From: Streptomyces sp. NBC_01235
Lineage (GTDB): Bacteria; Actinomycetota; Actinomycetes; Streptomycetales; Streptomycetaceae
Assembly (NCBI RefSeq): GCF_035989285.1
Contig: NZ_CP108513.1
Coordinates: 620,001 to 684,000, forward strand
Direction: 5' to 3'
Length of the DNA: 64,000 bases
Below, piece after piece: positions 44,946 to 53,365 of this stretch. How positions within the stretch are numbered: the first letter of the stretch is position 1; every line of letters starts with the position of its first letter. The notes under the pieces are model-generated. The model saw nothing but the letters and a program-made list of their open reading frames with translations, was not told where the DNA came from and made no database searches. The translations under genes were made by a program, and so were the position numbers.

Positions 44946-45902
44946 TAGCGGAACGTACCAACGCATCACCCAGGATCGGGCCATGGGCGTGCCAGTCCGG
45001 AGGCAGATCCCGCACAGGGCGTCTCCCGGATGCCACCACAGAATTCTCGGCGATCCCGCCTGACGGACTGCGCATCGGATCGCCCGACCAGCGACGCAAC
45101 ACACCTGACCCCCCATCAGGACAATCGTCAGATGAGCGTCACGAGCGTCATTCCAGCGTCAAGAGCCGCTTCGACGGCAACCGCCACACACTCCACATGA
45201 TGCGTCGTCGGGAACAGCTCTACTGATGGCTCCAACCCGTCCCTCCCCGGCCAAGATCAGCCCGCTCCGCAGGGGACACGCCGGACGATACTTTCGAGTG
45301 CGTCCGAGGCTTCCCGACCCTCTGTCCGCCGCCTTCCGACTACGCCTCGCATCAACTGGCCGCCCGATATACCCCGTCCGTCCATTTGTCGGTTAGACAG
45401 GGCGGACAATACGCGGGCCCGAATTCGACCCGGATTCGACCCGAGCAGTTTGTTCAGAGAGAAAACACAGCCTCTGAACTGCGAAAATATAGAGCGGCAG
45501 ACGAGTCGGGCTATACGCCGGGTATTCCTGGAGCACCTTTCTGACCTGCGGCTTTATGGGTTCGAACCGGCTGTGACCTGCTAGGACGGGTTGCAGAGGC
45601 GATCGGAGGCAGTCAGAGGAAACCGCTCTGATTCAACCCGGGTTCGACCCGAGCTGCTCGGAGCCAGCCAGAGGCAATCACCCTCTGTTTGGCCCCGAAT
45701 CAGCCGAGGTCAGGACGGTGTCGAACCGGTGAGGACTCCTCTGGCGGCCCTCCGAGTCGTTCTCGGTCGAGCCGCGATGGGGACGCCTGCCTCTGATGCG
45801 GGGCCAGGCATACGAAGGCCTCCAGGACGGCAATCCTGGAGGCTTCGCTTGGCACCGATTGGAGGTCGGTTCCGGACCCACCCGTGGTTTTAGCGGGCCT
45901 GG
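44946..45902. other. Gene-poor leader of the plasmid-like island
   Basis: No recognisable protein is encoded. It contains repeated GATTCGACCCG-like sequences (45423-45445 and 45640-45660), the inverted-repeat element at 45448 and several GCCAGAGGCAATC/GGCAGTCAGAGG-like repeats. This layout could be a replication origin or a control region for the genes that follow. Confidence 0.4.
45448..45494. repeat. Inverted-repeat element shared with 56936
   Basis: GTTCAGAG (45452-45459) and CTCTGAAC (45472-45479) form a perfect inverted repeat. The larger 47-bp sequence matches 56936-56982 in GTTTGTTCAG, AAACA, GCC, TCTRAACTGMGRAAATAT. Confidence 0.55.
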
Positions 45903-47435
45903 GTGGCGTCCACGTCCTTGCGAGACGACCCCACAGTGCCACACCACACCCAGCAGACGGACTCATCCCGACGTCCAATTCACCCGAGCGAGCGACTGGG
46001 GCTTCACCGGCTGTCTCCGGCTGCGGCTGACCTGGTTCTGCTCGGAGACCTCACCGGCCGCTACGCGGCGGGAAGCTACAGCAGGCTCGGCTCCGACCGC
46101 CGGAGCGTGGTCCTGCGCGCGGACCACCAGGGCGCGGCTGAGCACGGGCACCGGATCACCGCGGCCATCGCCTGCCACGTGGCCCGCGCCGGCGGCACCA
46201 TCGACCAGCTCACGCAGCTCCTGCTGCACCCCGAGCACGAAGGCGGACGGCACACCCGGCAAATCGCGCTGCGATCCGGGCAGTCGCGCGCCCTGGACTA
46301 TATCCGTCGGGTGTGGGCCAGCGCCTCGGACACGATCAGCAGCACCACGGCGCTGGGTTCCCGGCACGAGGCGTACGAAGTTCTCGCCGCACTGCGCGAC
46401 CGGATCGAAACGACGCCGTGGCGCGGGGAGCGTGGACGGACCGCGTTGCGGGTGCTGCGGGCGCACCTGAACTTCGCCGAGATCGCGGGCGGACCCCTGC
46501 ACCACGCCAGTGAGCGGCAGACCGCGGAGGAAGCCGGGGTCTCCCGCACGACACTGCGGGCCGTCTACGAGACGGTCCTCCGGCCACGGGGCTGGCTGCG
46601 GCGTCTCCGTGTGGGCCATGGCCGGGAGGGCTCCACCTGGTACCTGGGCGACGTCAATGTCCCCGGACACGGCGACCACGCTCTGCTGTCTCGTTTCCGG
46701 TCCACTCAGTTCCCCCCCGACCCGGCACTTGAGGAGTGGACCACCCCTGAGACGGCCACGACGGCCGACATCGACTCCACCGTCCTCAGCCGTCTCATGG
46801 GCCACGACGCCTTCGCCCACCACGCCCTCGGCAGCGCCGCCCTCCTGATCATCAGCGCCCTGCACCAGCACCCCCACCAGACCGTTGCCGAGCTCGTCGG
46901 CACCTCCTCGGTCTCCCGCGCCACCACCTACCGGACCCTAAATCTCCTCGCCGACCACGGTCTCGTTCACCACACCGGAGAGACCTGGACCCTTGCACCA
47001 CATGCGCTGGAGGGCTTCGGTATCCGCCTCCCGGACGACGACAACGGCCACACGCCGGCACAGGGCTGGGCCAAGGTCGCCGAGCAACACAGCACCTGGG
47101 GCATCGCGGCCCGGCGCAAGGCCCTGCACGCGGCGGAACGGGCGGCCTACCAGGAGGCACTGGACCGGTTTGCGGAGCACCGCAGCAGGGCCGTGGTGCT
47201 CGTCCGCAACGGCCATCAGGTCCTGGTACCCATGCCGCGCCCCGACGAGATCCCGCCCACGTGGCACGCCCCGGACGGGCGCGTCCTCGACCCGGTCACC
47301 GGCCGTCCGGCCGCCGACTGGCGGGTCGCCACCGACGGCCGCCTGATCCTCATCACCCCATCCGACCAGCGCAGTTACGACGAGCTGGCCGCCGCCCATG
47401 CCGAAGCCCTCAGCGAATGGGAGTCCGTCGCATGA
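45903..47435 (+). CDS. Plasmid-type winged-helix protein, possible replication factor
   Basis: About 510 residues. No family could be named with certainty. ETPWRGERGRTALRVLRAHL and ERQTAEEAGVSRTTLRAVYE look like one winged-helix/HTH, and HHALGSAALLIISALHQHPH with TVAELVGTSSVSRATTYRTL a second MarR-like HTH. The C-terminal third is charged and Ala-rich. It is the first gene of a set whose stops and starts overlap, ending in parA-type partition genes, and lies after a repeat-rich leader, the arrangement expected of a plasmid replication initiator or its regulator. GTG 45903 lacks a clear ribosome binding site, so the start is uncertain. Confidence 0.7.
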   Translation: MASTSLRDDPTVPHHTQQTDSSRRPIHPSERLGLHRLSPAAADLVLLGDLTGRYAAGSYSRLGSDRRSVVLRADHQGAAEHGHRITAAIACHVARAGGTIDQLTQLLLHPEHEGGRHTRQIALRSGQSRALDYIRRVWASASDTISSTTALGSRHEAYEVLAALRDRIETTPWRGERGRTALRVLRAHLNFAEIAGGPLHHASERQTAEEAGVSRTTLRAVYETVLRPRGWLRRLRVGHGREGSTWYLGDVNVPGHGDHALLSRFRSTQFPPDPALEEWTTPETATTADIDSTVLSRLMGHDAFAHHALGSAALLIISALHQHPHQTVAELVGTSSVSRATTYRTLNLLADHGLVHHTGETWTLAPHALEGFGIRLPDDDNGHTPAQGWAKVAEQHSTWGIAARRKALHAAERAAYQEALDRFAEHRSRAVVLVRNGHQVLVPMPRPDEIPPTWHAPDGRVLDPVTGRPAADWRVATDGRLILITPSDQRSYDELAAAHAEALSEWESVA

Positions 47436-48004
47436 ACCCACACCCCCCGGCCACGCCTGGCGCGAGCGAGGCTGTGACGCCCCAGGCCCTGCGCCAGCGG
47501 TACGAGTCCGGTGCCACGGTCGACGAACTCGTCACCACAAGCGGCCTGTCCTACGGCACCGTCCTCAACCGGCTGCACGACGCCGGGACCGTCATGCGCA
47601 CCTCCTGGCAGACCCGCCGGATGCGGCAGAACCCACAAGCCCGCAAGCGCCTCGCGGCCCATCTGCGCACCCTGCACGAGCAGCACGGCGCAACCCTCAC
47701 CGAACTCGCCACAACGGCGGGAGAGACGAGGCGCGGCGCCCGGCGCCTGCTGATCGAGGCCGGCGGCACCGTGCGCACCACCCAGCAGACCCAGCGGATG
47801 CGCACGGCAGCGCGGGCCGCCGAACGGTACAAGGTCGCGCTGTCCCTGCGGGCCCGGTACGAGGACGGCGCCACGGTCCCCGACCTCGCCAGGGAACACA
47901 GCTACTCCATCGCCACCGTCTACCGGCTCCTGCACCAAGCAGGCACCCGCATGCGGCCCCAGCACCACCACGGACCGGCCCACGACACGAAGGAGCGGCC
48001 ATGA
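47432..48004 (+). CDS. Repeated-HTH DNA-binding protein
   Basis: About 190 residues. Three helix-turn-helix units of the resolvase/sigma-like type occur in tandem: RYESGATVDELVTTSGLSYG, then EQHGATLTELATTAGETRRG, then RYEDGATVPDLAREHSYSIA. Each is followed by a helix like TVxRLLHxAG(T/G)xxRT. ATG 47432 overlaps the stop of the preceding gene by 4 bp (ATGA), so the two are translationally coupled. It probably binds plasmid DNA or an operator; a regulator of the partition genes is likely. Confidence 0.75.
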   Translation: MNPHPPATPGASEAVTPQALRQRYESGATVDELVTTSGLSYGTVLNRLHDAGTVMRTSWQTRRMRQNPQARKRLAAHLRTLHEQHGATLTELATTAGETRRGARRLLIEAGGTVRTTQQTQRMRTAARAAERYKVALSLRARYEDGATVPDLAREHSYSIATVYRLLHQAGTRMRPQHHHGPAHDTKERP

Positions 48005-48171
48005 GCCCCCGCGTTCTCGCAGGTGTCCCCCGCGGCACCTGGCAGATCAAGAAGGCGGTCGTGCGCCATTCCGGCTGCCGCCGGGCAGCACGGGCACCCC
48101 CGTCGTCGGCCCGCTCGACAACCCGCGCATCAAACAACACCCCTTCCCTTCAGGAGATCAAGCACACGTGA
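48001..48171 (+). CDS. Small basic protein, hypothetical
   Basis: A 56-codon frame (MSPRVLAGVPRGTWQIKKAV ...) starts in an ATGA overlap with the preceding stop and ends overlapping the parA start. It is basic and without a known domain. Position in the overlapping gene chain is the main argument that it is translated. Confidence 0.4.
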   Translation: MSPRVLAGVPRGTWQIKKAVVRHSGCRRAARAPPSSARSTTRASNNTPSLQEIKHT

Positions 48172-48884
48172 GTGAGAACACCCGTCACAAGACCCTGGCC
48201 GCAGCCACGGAACACGTCTGGGACGCGTTCGTGATCGTCGTTGGCATGCTCAAGGGCGGCACCGGCAAGACCACCTCGGCCTGGTTCATCGCCCTCTACT
48301 ACGCGGTCGTCCTCGGCCTGCCCACGTTGCTGCTGGACGCCGACGCGACGAGCCAGTCCGCCTACGACTGGTTCAAGGTCGCCCAGGCCGCCGGCTTCGA
48401 GATTCCCGAGAACCTGGTTGTCGAGCGGTACCCGTTCGACGACATCGCCGAGTACATCCGGGTCAAGCGCGCCGAGTTCGGCGCGATCGTGGTCGACGCC
48501 GGCGGCGGCAGCGCTCGGATCTTCCACGAGGCTGTTACCGAGGCGAACCTGCTGCTCGTGCCGGTCGCCCCCACCAAGATCGAGCGCCGCAAGCTCGTGG
48601 CCACCTTCGACGAGGCCGAGCGCGCCGCCGCCCGCAACGAGCACGGCGTCACCGCCCACGTCGTGATGGTCAAGGCCGACGACCGCACCAGCCTTCCGAG
48701 CCGGGCGAAGGACCAGCTCCTGGAGCCCGCCGAGGGCGAGGGCATCGGCCCGGATCGCGACGAGCCGTTCCCGCTCGCCGAGACCACCATCCACTCCTGG
48801 GTCCACTACATGGAGGCATTCGGCGAGATCCCGACCGAACTGAGCGAGTACGCCAACCTGATGAAGGAGCTGACCGAGGCATGA
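48168..48884 (+). CDS. parA: ParA-family partition ATPase
   Basis: About 238 residues. VGMLKGGTGKTTSAWFIALY is the deviant Walker A (KGGTGKT) of ParA/MinD ATPases; LLLDADATSQSAYDW carries the A' motif and IVVDAGGGSA the Walker B Asp. It should drive segregation of a low-copy replicon together with a DNA-binding partner, here the next gene. GTG 48168 has CAGGAGATC upstream. The start and stop both overlap neighbours (4 bp at the 3' end). Confidence 0.9.
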   Translation: MSENTRHKTLAAATEHVWDAFVIVVGMLKGGTGKTTSAWFIALYYAVVLGLPTLLLDADATSQSAYDWFKVAQAAGFEIPENLVVERYPFDDIAEYIRVKRAEFGAIVVDAGGGSARIFHEAVTEANLLLVPVAPTKIERRKLVATFDEAERAAARNEHGVTAHVVMVKADDRTSLPSRAKDQLLEPAEGEGIGPDRDEPFPLAETTIHSWVHYMEAFGEIPTELSEYANLMKELTEA

Positions 48885-49639
48885 GCGTGAACAGCGAGCG
48901 GCCGAAGCCGCCGGCCCGCCGCACCGGCGGGCGTGCCCTGGGCGGGGCGAAGAAGAGTCCCCCTCCGCCTCCCCCGGCCGCCGAGCTCACGCACGAGCAG
49001 TACGCCGCCGAACAGACCGTCACCCGCGACGAAGGCCGTCCCACCACCGAACCGCCGAAAGGTGAGCCCGCTCCTTCCACCGTCCCCGACGATGCCTCGG
49101 AGCAGGGCCGGATTGCAGCAGCGCCCGAAGGGACACAGACGTCCACCCAGCCGACCATCGTGCAGCATGAGCCTCCGGCTGCCGCACCTGCAGCTCCAGC
49201 GTTGCGGCCCGCGCAGCCGACCGAACCCGCTGCGCGACACGGCCTCTCCCCCGTCCCGTCCGCGGCTCCTGACGGGACCCCGGCCGCCGAGGTGGCGGTC
49301 CGTCCGGCAGCTTCTCCGGTCGCCGCCGATACCGCGTTCCCGGTAAGGACCGAGGGGCCGGGGTCTCACCGGGAGCAGTACGTGCGACCGGAGGCAACAC
49401 CCAGCGAGGGAACACCGTGGGCTCACGGCCCTGGCCGCCCCAAGGACATCCCTGAGACGGCCGTGATCCTCAACCAGCGCATCATCACGCGCGAGAGCCT
49501 CGACTCGTCGGTCCCCGCCGCGTTGAAGCTCAAGAAGCGGATCAAGCGCTTCGCGCTGGACAACGAACTCGACCACCTGCCCATCGGCGACATCGTCTCC
49601 GTCGCGCTGGACGAGTGGCTCACCGCCCGCGGCTTCTGA
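48881..49639 (+). CDS. Partition partner: Pro/Ala-rich protein with RHH-like C-terminus
   Basis: About 252 residues. Residues 1-180 are a low-complexity Pro/Ala/Glu-rich linker beginning with a basic patch (RPKPPARRTGGRALGGAKK). The last 60 residues form a compact domain, VPAALKLKKRIKRFALDNEL with GDIVSVALDEWLTARGF, that resembles small ribbon-helix-helix proteins. It is translationally coupled to parA by a 4-bp overlap, so it is the likely ParB-type partner. The same C-terminal pattern recurs in the gene at 49758. A perfect hairpin follows the stop. Confidence 0.75.
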   Translation: MSVNSERPKPPARRTGGRALGGAKKSPPPPPPAAELTHEQYAAEQTVTRDEGRPTTEPPKGEPAPSTVPDDASEQGRIAAAPEGTQTSTQPTIVQHEPPAAAPAAPALRPAQPTEPAARHGLSPVPSAAPDGTPAAEVAVRPAASPVAADTAFPVRTEGPGSHREQYVRPEATPSEGTPWAHGPGRPKDIPETAVILNQRIITRESLDSSVPAALKLKKRIKRFALDNELDHLPIGDIVSVALDEWLTARGF

Positions 49640-49657
49640 CGCGGCGTTCATCTCCCA

Positions 49658-49694
49658 GGGTGTCCGCGAACGCTTCTCGCGTTCGCGGACACCC
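49658..49694. terminator. 16-bp perfect stem-loop terminator
   Basis: GGGTGTCCGCGAACGC and GCGTTCGCGGACACCC pair completely around the loop TTCTC, 19 bp after the partition operon stop. Confidence 0.85.
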
Positions 49695-49709
49695 GTCCCA
49701 TCGACTATT

Positions 49710-49739
49710 CCACTAGGCGGCTAGCTAGTCGACTAGTGG
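49710..49739. promoter_or_regulatory. CTAG-rich palindrome (operator or centromere-like site)
   Basis: CCACTAG (49710-49716) pairs with CTAGTGG (49733-49739); between them lie further CTAG tetramers. CTAG is rare in such DNA, so four in 26 bp is striking. It lies just upstream of the 49758 gene; a related sequence is at 11817. Confidence 0.55.
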
Positions 49740-49757
49740 GCCGGACTGGAGCAGCAC

Positions 49758-50069
49758 GTGCCCGATCTCTCGCGCCACGCCCGTCAGCTGCGTGAACTGG
49801 CTGACGCTCTCGACGCGCAATCCGACCTGACCGACGACCCGTTGGCGCCTCATCCGGACACATTGGAGGTCATCAGTGGCCGCCATACCAGTCGTGGGCA
49901 GATCAACTACGCCGTTCCCGACGCTCTCCAACTGCAGCGGCGCATCCGCCGGTACCACGCGGACCACGGCGTCCAGCACGGTGACATCGTCGCCATAGCG
50001 CTCGACGCATTCCTTCGCGCCAAGGGCTACCCTCCCGATCTCACCCCGCCCAAGGCCGAACAACAGTGA
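49758..50069 (+). CDS. Small RHH-like plasmid protein
   Basis: About 103 residues. The C-terminal half (VPDALQLQRRIRRYHAD, GDIVAIALDAFLRAKGY) matches the C-terminal domain of the partition partner at 48881 in the pattern VPxALxLxxRIxR ... GDIVxxALDxxLxAxG. The N-terminus VPDLSRHARQLRELADALDA is found again, truncated, at 11863. It probably binds the CTAG-rich palindrome just upstream. GTG 49758 has GGAG 13 bases upstream. Confidence 0.75.
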   Translation: MPDLSRHARQLRELADALDAQSDLTDDPLAPHPDTLEVISGRHTSRGQINYAVPDALQLQRRIRRYHADHGVQHGDIVAIALDAFLRAKGYPPDLTPPKAEQQ

Positions 50070-50310
50070 TCACACCCCCGGGCGAGGTCAGTGAAGTCCT
50101 CGAAATGTCCCGGCGCCCGTCCTCCGAGTCTCCTCCCGCATGCGTGCACGGGTCGTTGTCGGTGGTCCCTCCTATCCTGAGTTGACCTGGACCAGGCGTG
50201 AAGGACGGAGGATCACTCCATGGGGTGGGACAACAACGCGCGACCTCGGCCTCCCAGATCCGGCCGGGCTGCGGCGGGCACTCCGGTGTCCTTCTCGGAG
50301 CACTGATCGG

Positions 50311-51624
50311 ATGCCGCAGCGCAGCGTCCAGCAGCGGGCTGGGTTCCGGGGCGAGGCATTCGTCGACAAGGCCGTCTCCGACGCCGGCCATGTGTGGAAC
50401 GACACCAAACGTGACTTCGCCATCGACGGTCAGATCGAGTTCGTGGACGCCGATCGGGAAGTCACCGGTGTCGCCGTCCTGGCCCAGGTGAAGGGCACAG
50501 AAGTCGGGTTTCGGGGCGCGACCGCGACCGAATTCAAGTTCACGTGCAAGGCCGACCACATCGCCTACTGGCTCCGGCTGGGCCGTCCGGTCGTGCTCAT
50601 CTGCGTGGACCTGCGTGTCCAGCAGGCGTGGTGGAAACGCGTCGACACCTGGTTCGCCGACCCTGAACGCAAGGCACGTCGCGTCGTCCAGTTCGACACG
50701 GCCGCTGACCGCTTCGACCTCGATGCCTTCAGTCAGCTTTCGGCCCTGGGCGTGCCCGCCGGAGAGCCGCTGCCACGCCTTGAAGGAAGCGAACAGCTGG
50801 TCTCGAACCTCCTCACGATTGAGGGCTTCGCACCGCTCATCTACGAGGCGTCCACGCCGTGTCGTGACCGCGGCGATGCCTGGGAGCGGATGCGCTCGAA
50901 CGGCAACCAGTTCGAGAGCGGCTTCGTCCTGGCCGCCGGACGAATCTACTCACTGTGCCGACTGGACGAGGGCCCGCTCGCCGTGCTGTGCGACGGGCCG
51001 GTCACCTCCATCCCGACGCAGAACTGGGCGACCGCCGAGGACCCCGACCTGCAGCGGCGCTTCGTTTCCCTGCTGAACTTCACCCTGCGCTCCGCCCACC
51101 ATTCCGAGCTGGTGTGGCATCCCACGAAGAAGGTCGTCTACATGCAGGCCCCGCCGGACCGATCCAGCCGGAAGATCAAAGGCCGCTACCGCGGCAGCCG
51201 CGGACGCGCCTTCTTCACCCCGTACTTCGGCAAGGACGACACAACCAAGATCACCTTCTGTCGTCACTACGCTGCCGGCCTGTACTTCCGCCGCTGGAGC
51301 GAACAGTGGTTCCTGGAGATCAACCCCACCTACCACTTCACCATCGACGGCCGACGCGACTCGCTGTACGACGCCGAGTACGTCCAGAAAATCAAACGGC
51401 TGGAACGCAACAACGCCGTCTATCAGCTCGTACGCGCCTGGGCCGACTACCTGCAAGGCGATGACACCCTGTTCAGAAGCCGCGATGAGCGCATCCGATT
51501 CGGCCAGCTCCTGCAGCTCGACTGCGATGCCGCCATCGACGAAAGCGTCTGGAGTCCGCAAGAACCAGCGCCGAAACCGAGCGTGAACGGGCTGGCCGAG
51601 GGACTGTGGGAGCTGCCGCAATGA
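50311..51624 (+). CDS. DUF4365 (DREN) nuclease fused to APAZ domain
   Basis: About 437 residues. Residues 8-150 are a DUF4365-type PD-(D/E)XK nuclease: E15 (GFRGEAFVDK), D39 in FAIDGQIEF, and Q59-x-K61 in LAQVKGTEVGF. Residues 170-430 contain an APAZ-like region whose most conserved part reads WFLEINPTYHFTIDG. This domain order, coupled by ATGA to a short Argonaute, is that of SPARDA defence systems, where the nuclease degrades DNA and RNA after the Argonaute meets invader DNA. ATG 50311 is chosen because the DUF4365 profile starts there, with CTCGGAG upstream; the open frame to 50140 adds non-conserved residues. Confidence 0.82.
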   Translation: MPQRSVQQRAGFRGEAFVDKAVSDAGHVWNDTKRDFAIDGQIEFVDADREVTGVAVLAQVKGTEVGFRGATATEFKFTCKADHIAYWLRLGRPVVLICVDLRVQQAWWKRVDTWFADPERKARRVVQFDTAADRFDLDAFSQLSALGVPAGEPLPRLEGSEQLVSNLLTIEGFAPLIYEASTPCRDRGDAWERMRSNGNQFESGFVLAAGRIYSLCRLDEGPLAVLCDGPVTSIPTQNWATAEDPDLQRRFVSLLNFTLRSAHHSELVWHPTKKVVYMQAPPDRSSRKIKGRYRGSRGRAFFTPYFGKDDTTKITFCRHYAAGLYFRRWSEQWFLEINPTYHFTIDGRRDSLYDAEYVQKIKRLERNNAVYQLVRAWADYLQGDDTLFRSRDERIRFGQLLQLDCDAAIDESVWSPQEPAPKPSVNGLAEGLWELPQ

Positions 51625-53072
51625 AAGCACCAGTGCTGCACGAGCCGGAACTGGAGTTCCGCGCCGGAAACCGCCACATCGATCCCCGCTACGGCATCAG
51701 CGTGTTCGGCCCCGCCGACGCCGACTCACCTACCGGACCCCGTCAGATCCCCATCGCCCTGGTCGGCCCCGCCCATGCGGTCGACGGCATCCGAAGCTGG
51801 CTCCAGCGCTGCAAGAACCACATCGAGGCCAAGGACACCAAACCCGGCCAGGAGAACCTGCACCAGCCGTTCCCCGGCTTCAGCACCGACTCCCCGTTCG
51901 GCGCCGAGCTCGTCTTCGATGACACCCTCGTCCGCGAGATCCCCGAACGCCAACTGCGCCGCCTGGCCCGCGCCGACACAGCCTCCGCCACCGCCGACGC
52001 GGTCGAGATGTACGCCGACGCCGCCCGGTCCCTGGCCGACACCGGACGCTGCCGCGTCGTGATCTGCGCCCGCCCGGAAGAACTCCACGACCGCGAAGAA
52101 CACCCGCCGTCAGAGGAGAACAGGGCCGAACGCGAAGAGGATCAGGACGAGCGAGGAACCGGAGGCGACTTCCACGACCTGCTCAAGGCCACCGCGCTCA
52201 CGCTGCCCGCTCCCCTGCAGCTGATGCGCAAGGAGACCTGGACCGGGATCCCGGCCAGGACCAACGGGCAAACACTCCGCCCCCTGCAGGACGAGGCCAC
52301 CAGGGCCTGGAACCTGCACACGGCCCTGTACTACAAGGCCGGCGGAACCCCCTGGCGCATGCAGCGCCACAGCTCCGACCTGGCCACCTGCTACGTCGGG
52401 GTCAGCTTCTACCGCAGCGCGAACGGAAACGAGCTGCACACCGCCGTCGCCCAGGTGTTCAACGAACGCGGCGACGGCGTCGTCGTCCGCGGCGGCACCG
52501 CGCAGATCTCCAAGACCGATCGCCAGCCCCACCTGACGCTCTCCGACGCCCGGCAACTGCTACTGGACGCGCTGGCCGAGTACCGCACCGCTCACGGCCA
52601 CCAGCCCGCGCGCATCGTCGTGCACAAGACCTCGAACTTCACCACCGGGGAGGTCGACGGCTTCCACGAGGCAGCCGACCTGCGCGACATCGACCATGTC
52701 GACCTGCTGTGGATCCAGCGGCGCGGCGCCCCGCACCTGTACCGGACCGGGCAGCTCCCACCGCTGCGCGGCACCAGCGTCCAACTGGACTTGCGTTCCC
52801 TGCTCCTGTACACCCGCGGCTCCGTGCCGTACTTCCGGACCTACCCCGGCCTGTACGTCCCCCAGCCCCTGCTGATCCGGCCCGCAACGCTCGGCACAGA
52901 TCTGCTGACCGCCAGCACCGACATCCTCGCTCTGACCAAGATGAACTGGAACAACGCCCAACTCGACGAACGCGACCCGCTCACACTACGCACCGCCTAC
53001 AGGGTCGGCTCCATCCTCAAGCACGTCCCCGCCGCGGCCCGAATCGCCACCCGCTACGCCTACTACATGTAG
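51621..53072 (+). CDS. Short prokaryotic Argonaute (MID-PIWI), catalytically inactive
   Basis: About 483 residues, typical of short pAgos, which lack N and PAZ domains. The N-terminal half is MID-like (GIRSWLQRCKNHIEAKDTKP, later HQPFPGF). The PIWI domain starts near residue 250 with CYVGVSFYRSANGNELHTAV, where the first catalytic Asp is replaced by Ser (S262), and ends ILALTKMNWNNAQ, RVGSILKHVPAAARIATRYA, YYM, a strong PIWI signature. It should bind a small RNA guide and sense complementary DNA, then activate the partner nuclease at 50311. The start overlaps the partner's stop by 4 bp. A hairpin follows. An acidic insert (EENRAEREEDQDERG) lies between MID and PIWI. Confidence 0.88.
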   Translation: MKAPVLHEPELEFRAGNRHIDPRYGISVFGPADADSPTGPRQIPIALVGPAHAVDGIRSWLQRCKNHIEAKDTKPGQENLHQPFPGFSTDSPFGAELVFDDTLVREIPERQLRRLARADTASATADAVEMYADAARSLADTGRCRVVICARPEELHDREEHPPSEENRAEREEDQDERGTGGDFHDLLKATALTLPAPLQLMRKETWTGIPARTNGQTLRPLQDEATRAWNLHTALYYKAGGTPWRMQRHSSDLATCYVGVSFYRSANGNELHTAVAQVFNERGDGVVVRGGTAQISKTDRQPHLTLSDARQLLLDALAEYRTAHGHQPARIVVHKTSNFTTGEVDGFHEAADLRDIDHVDLLWIQRRGAPHLYRTGQLPPLRGTSVQLDLRSLLLYTRGSVPYFRTYPGLYVPQPLLIRPATLGTDLLTASTDILALTKMNWNNAQLDERDPLTLRTAYRVGSILKHVPAAARIATRYAYYM

Positions 53073-53224
53073 CGCTCAGGACAACCTTCGATCGCATCTG
53101 CGCCGTCAAAAACGTCTAAGCAGCGCCCCGGGCAAGGGCCGGTCTCGCACTGCTCAGCGGGCCCGACGGCGGTCTCTGACGCCGGGCCGCTCAGCGGTAG
53201 TCGCAATTGGGCGACGAGACGCCA

Positions 53225-53267
53225 GCCCGCCCATGTTGGGTCCCCAAAAGAGGGAACCGGGGCGGGC
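53225..53267. terminator. Bipartite stem-loop between convergent genes
   Basis: GCCCGCCC (53225-53232) pairs with GGGCGGGC (53260-53267), with a second stem GGGTCCC/GGGAACC inside. It separates the Argonaute operon from the convergent cluster. Confidence 0.55.
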
Positions 53268-53365
53268 AGCTTGCCGGTGGACCGGGGCTGTGCTGGATCG
53301 AAACACCACCTCGTCGCCGCTCGAAACGCTGGCAAGGGCCCCAGGATGAAGGTGTATGCGGGGGT

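Noticed and set aside
45554..45570. GGGTTCGAACC, resembling a tRNA T-arm
   Set aside because: The flanking bases do not form the 5-bp T stem, and no anticodon or D arm fits upstream.
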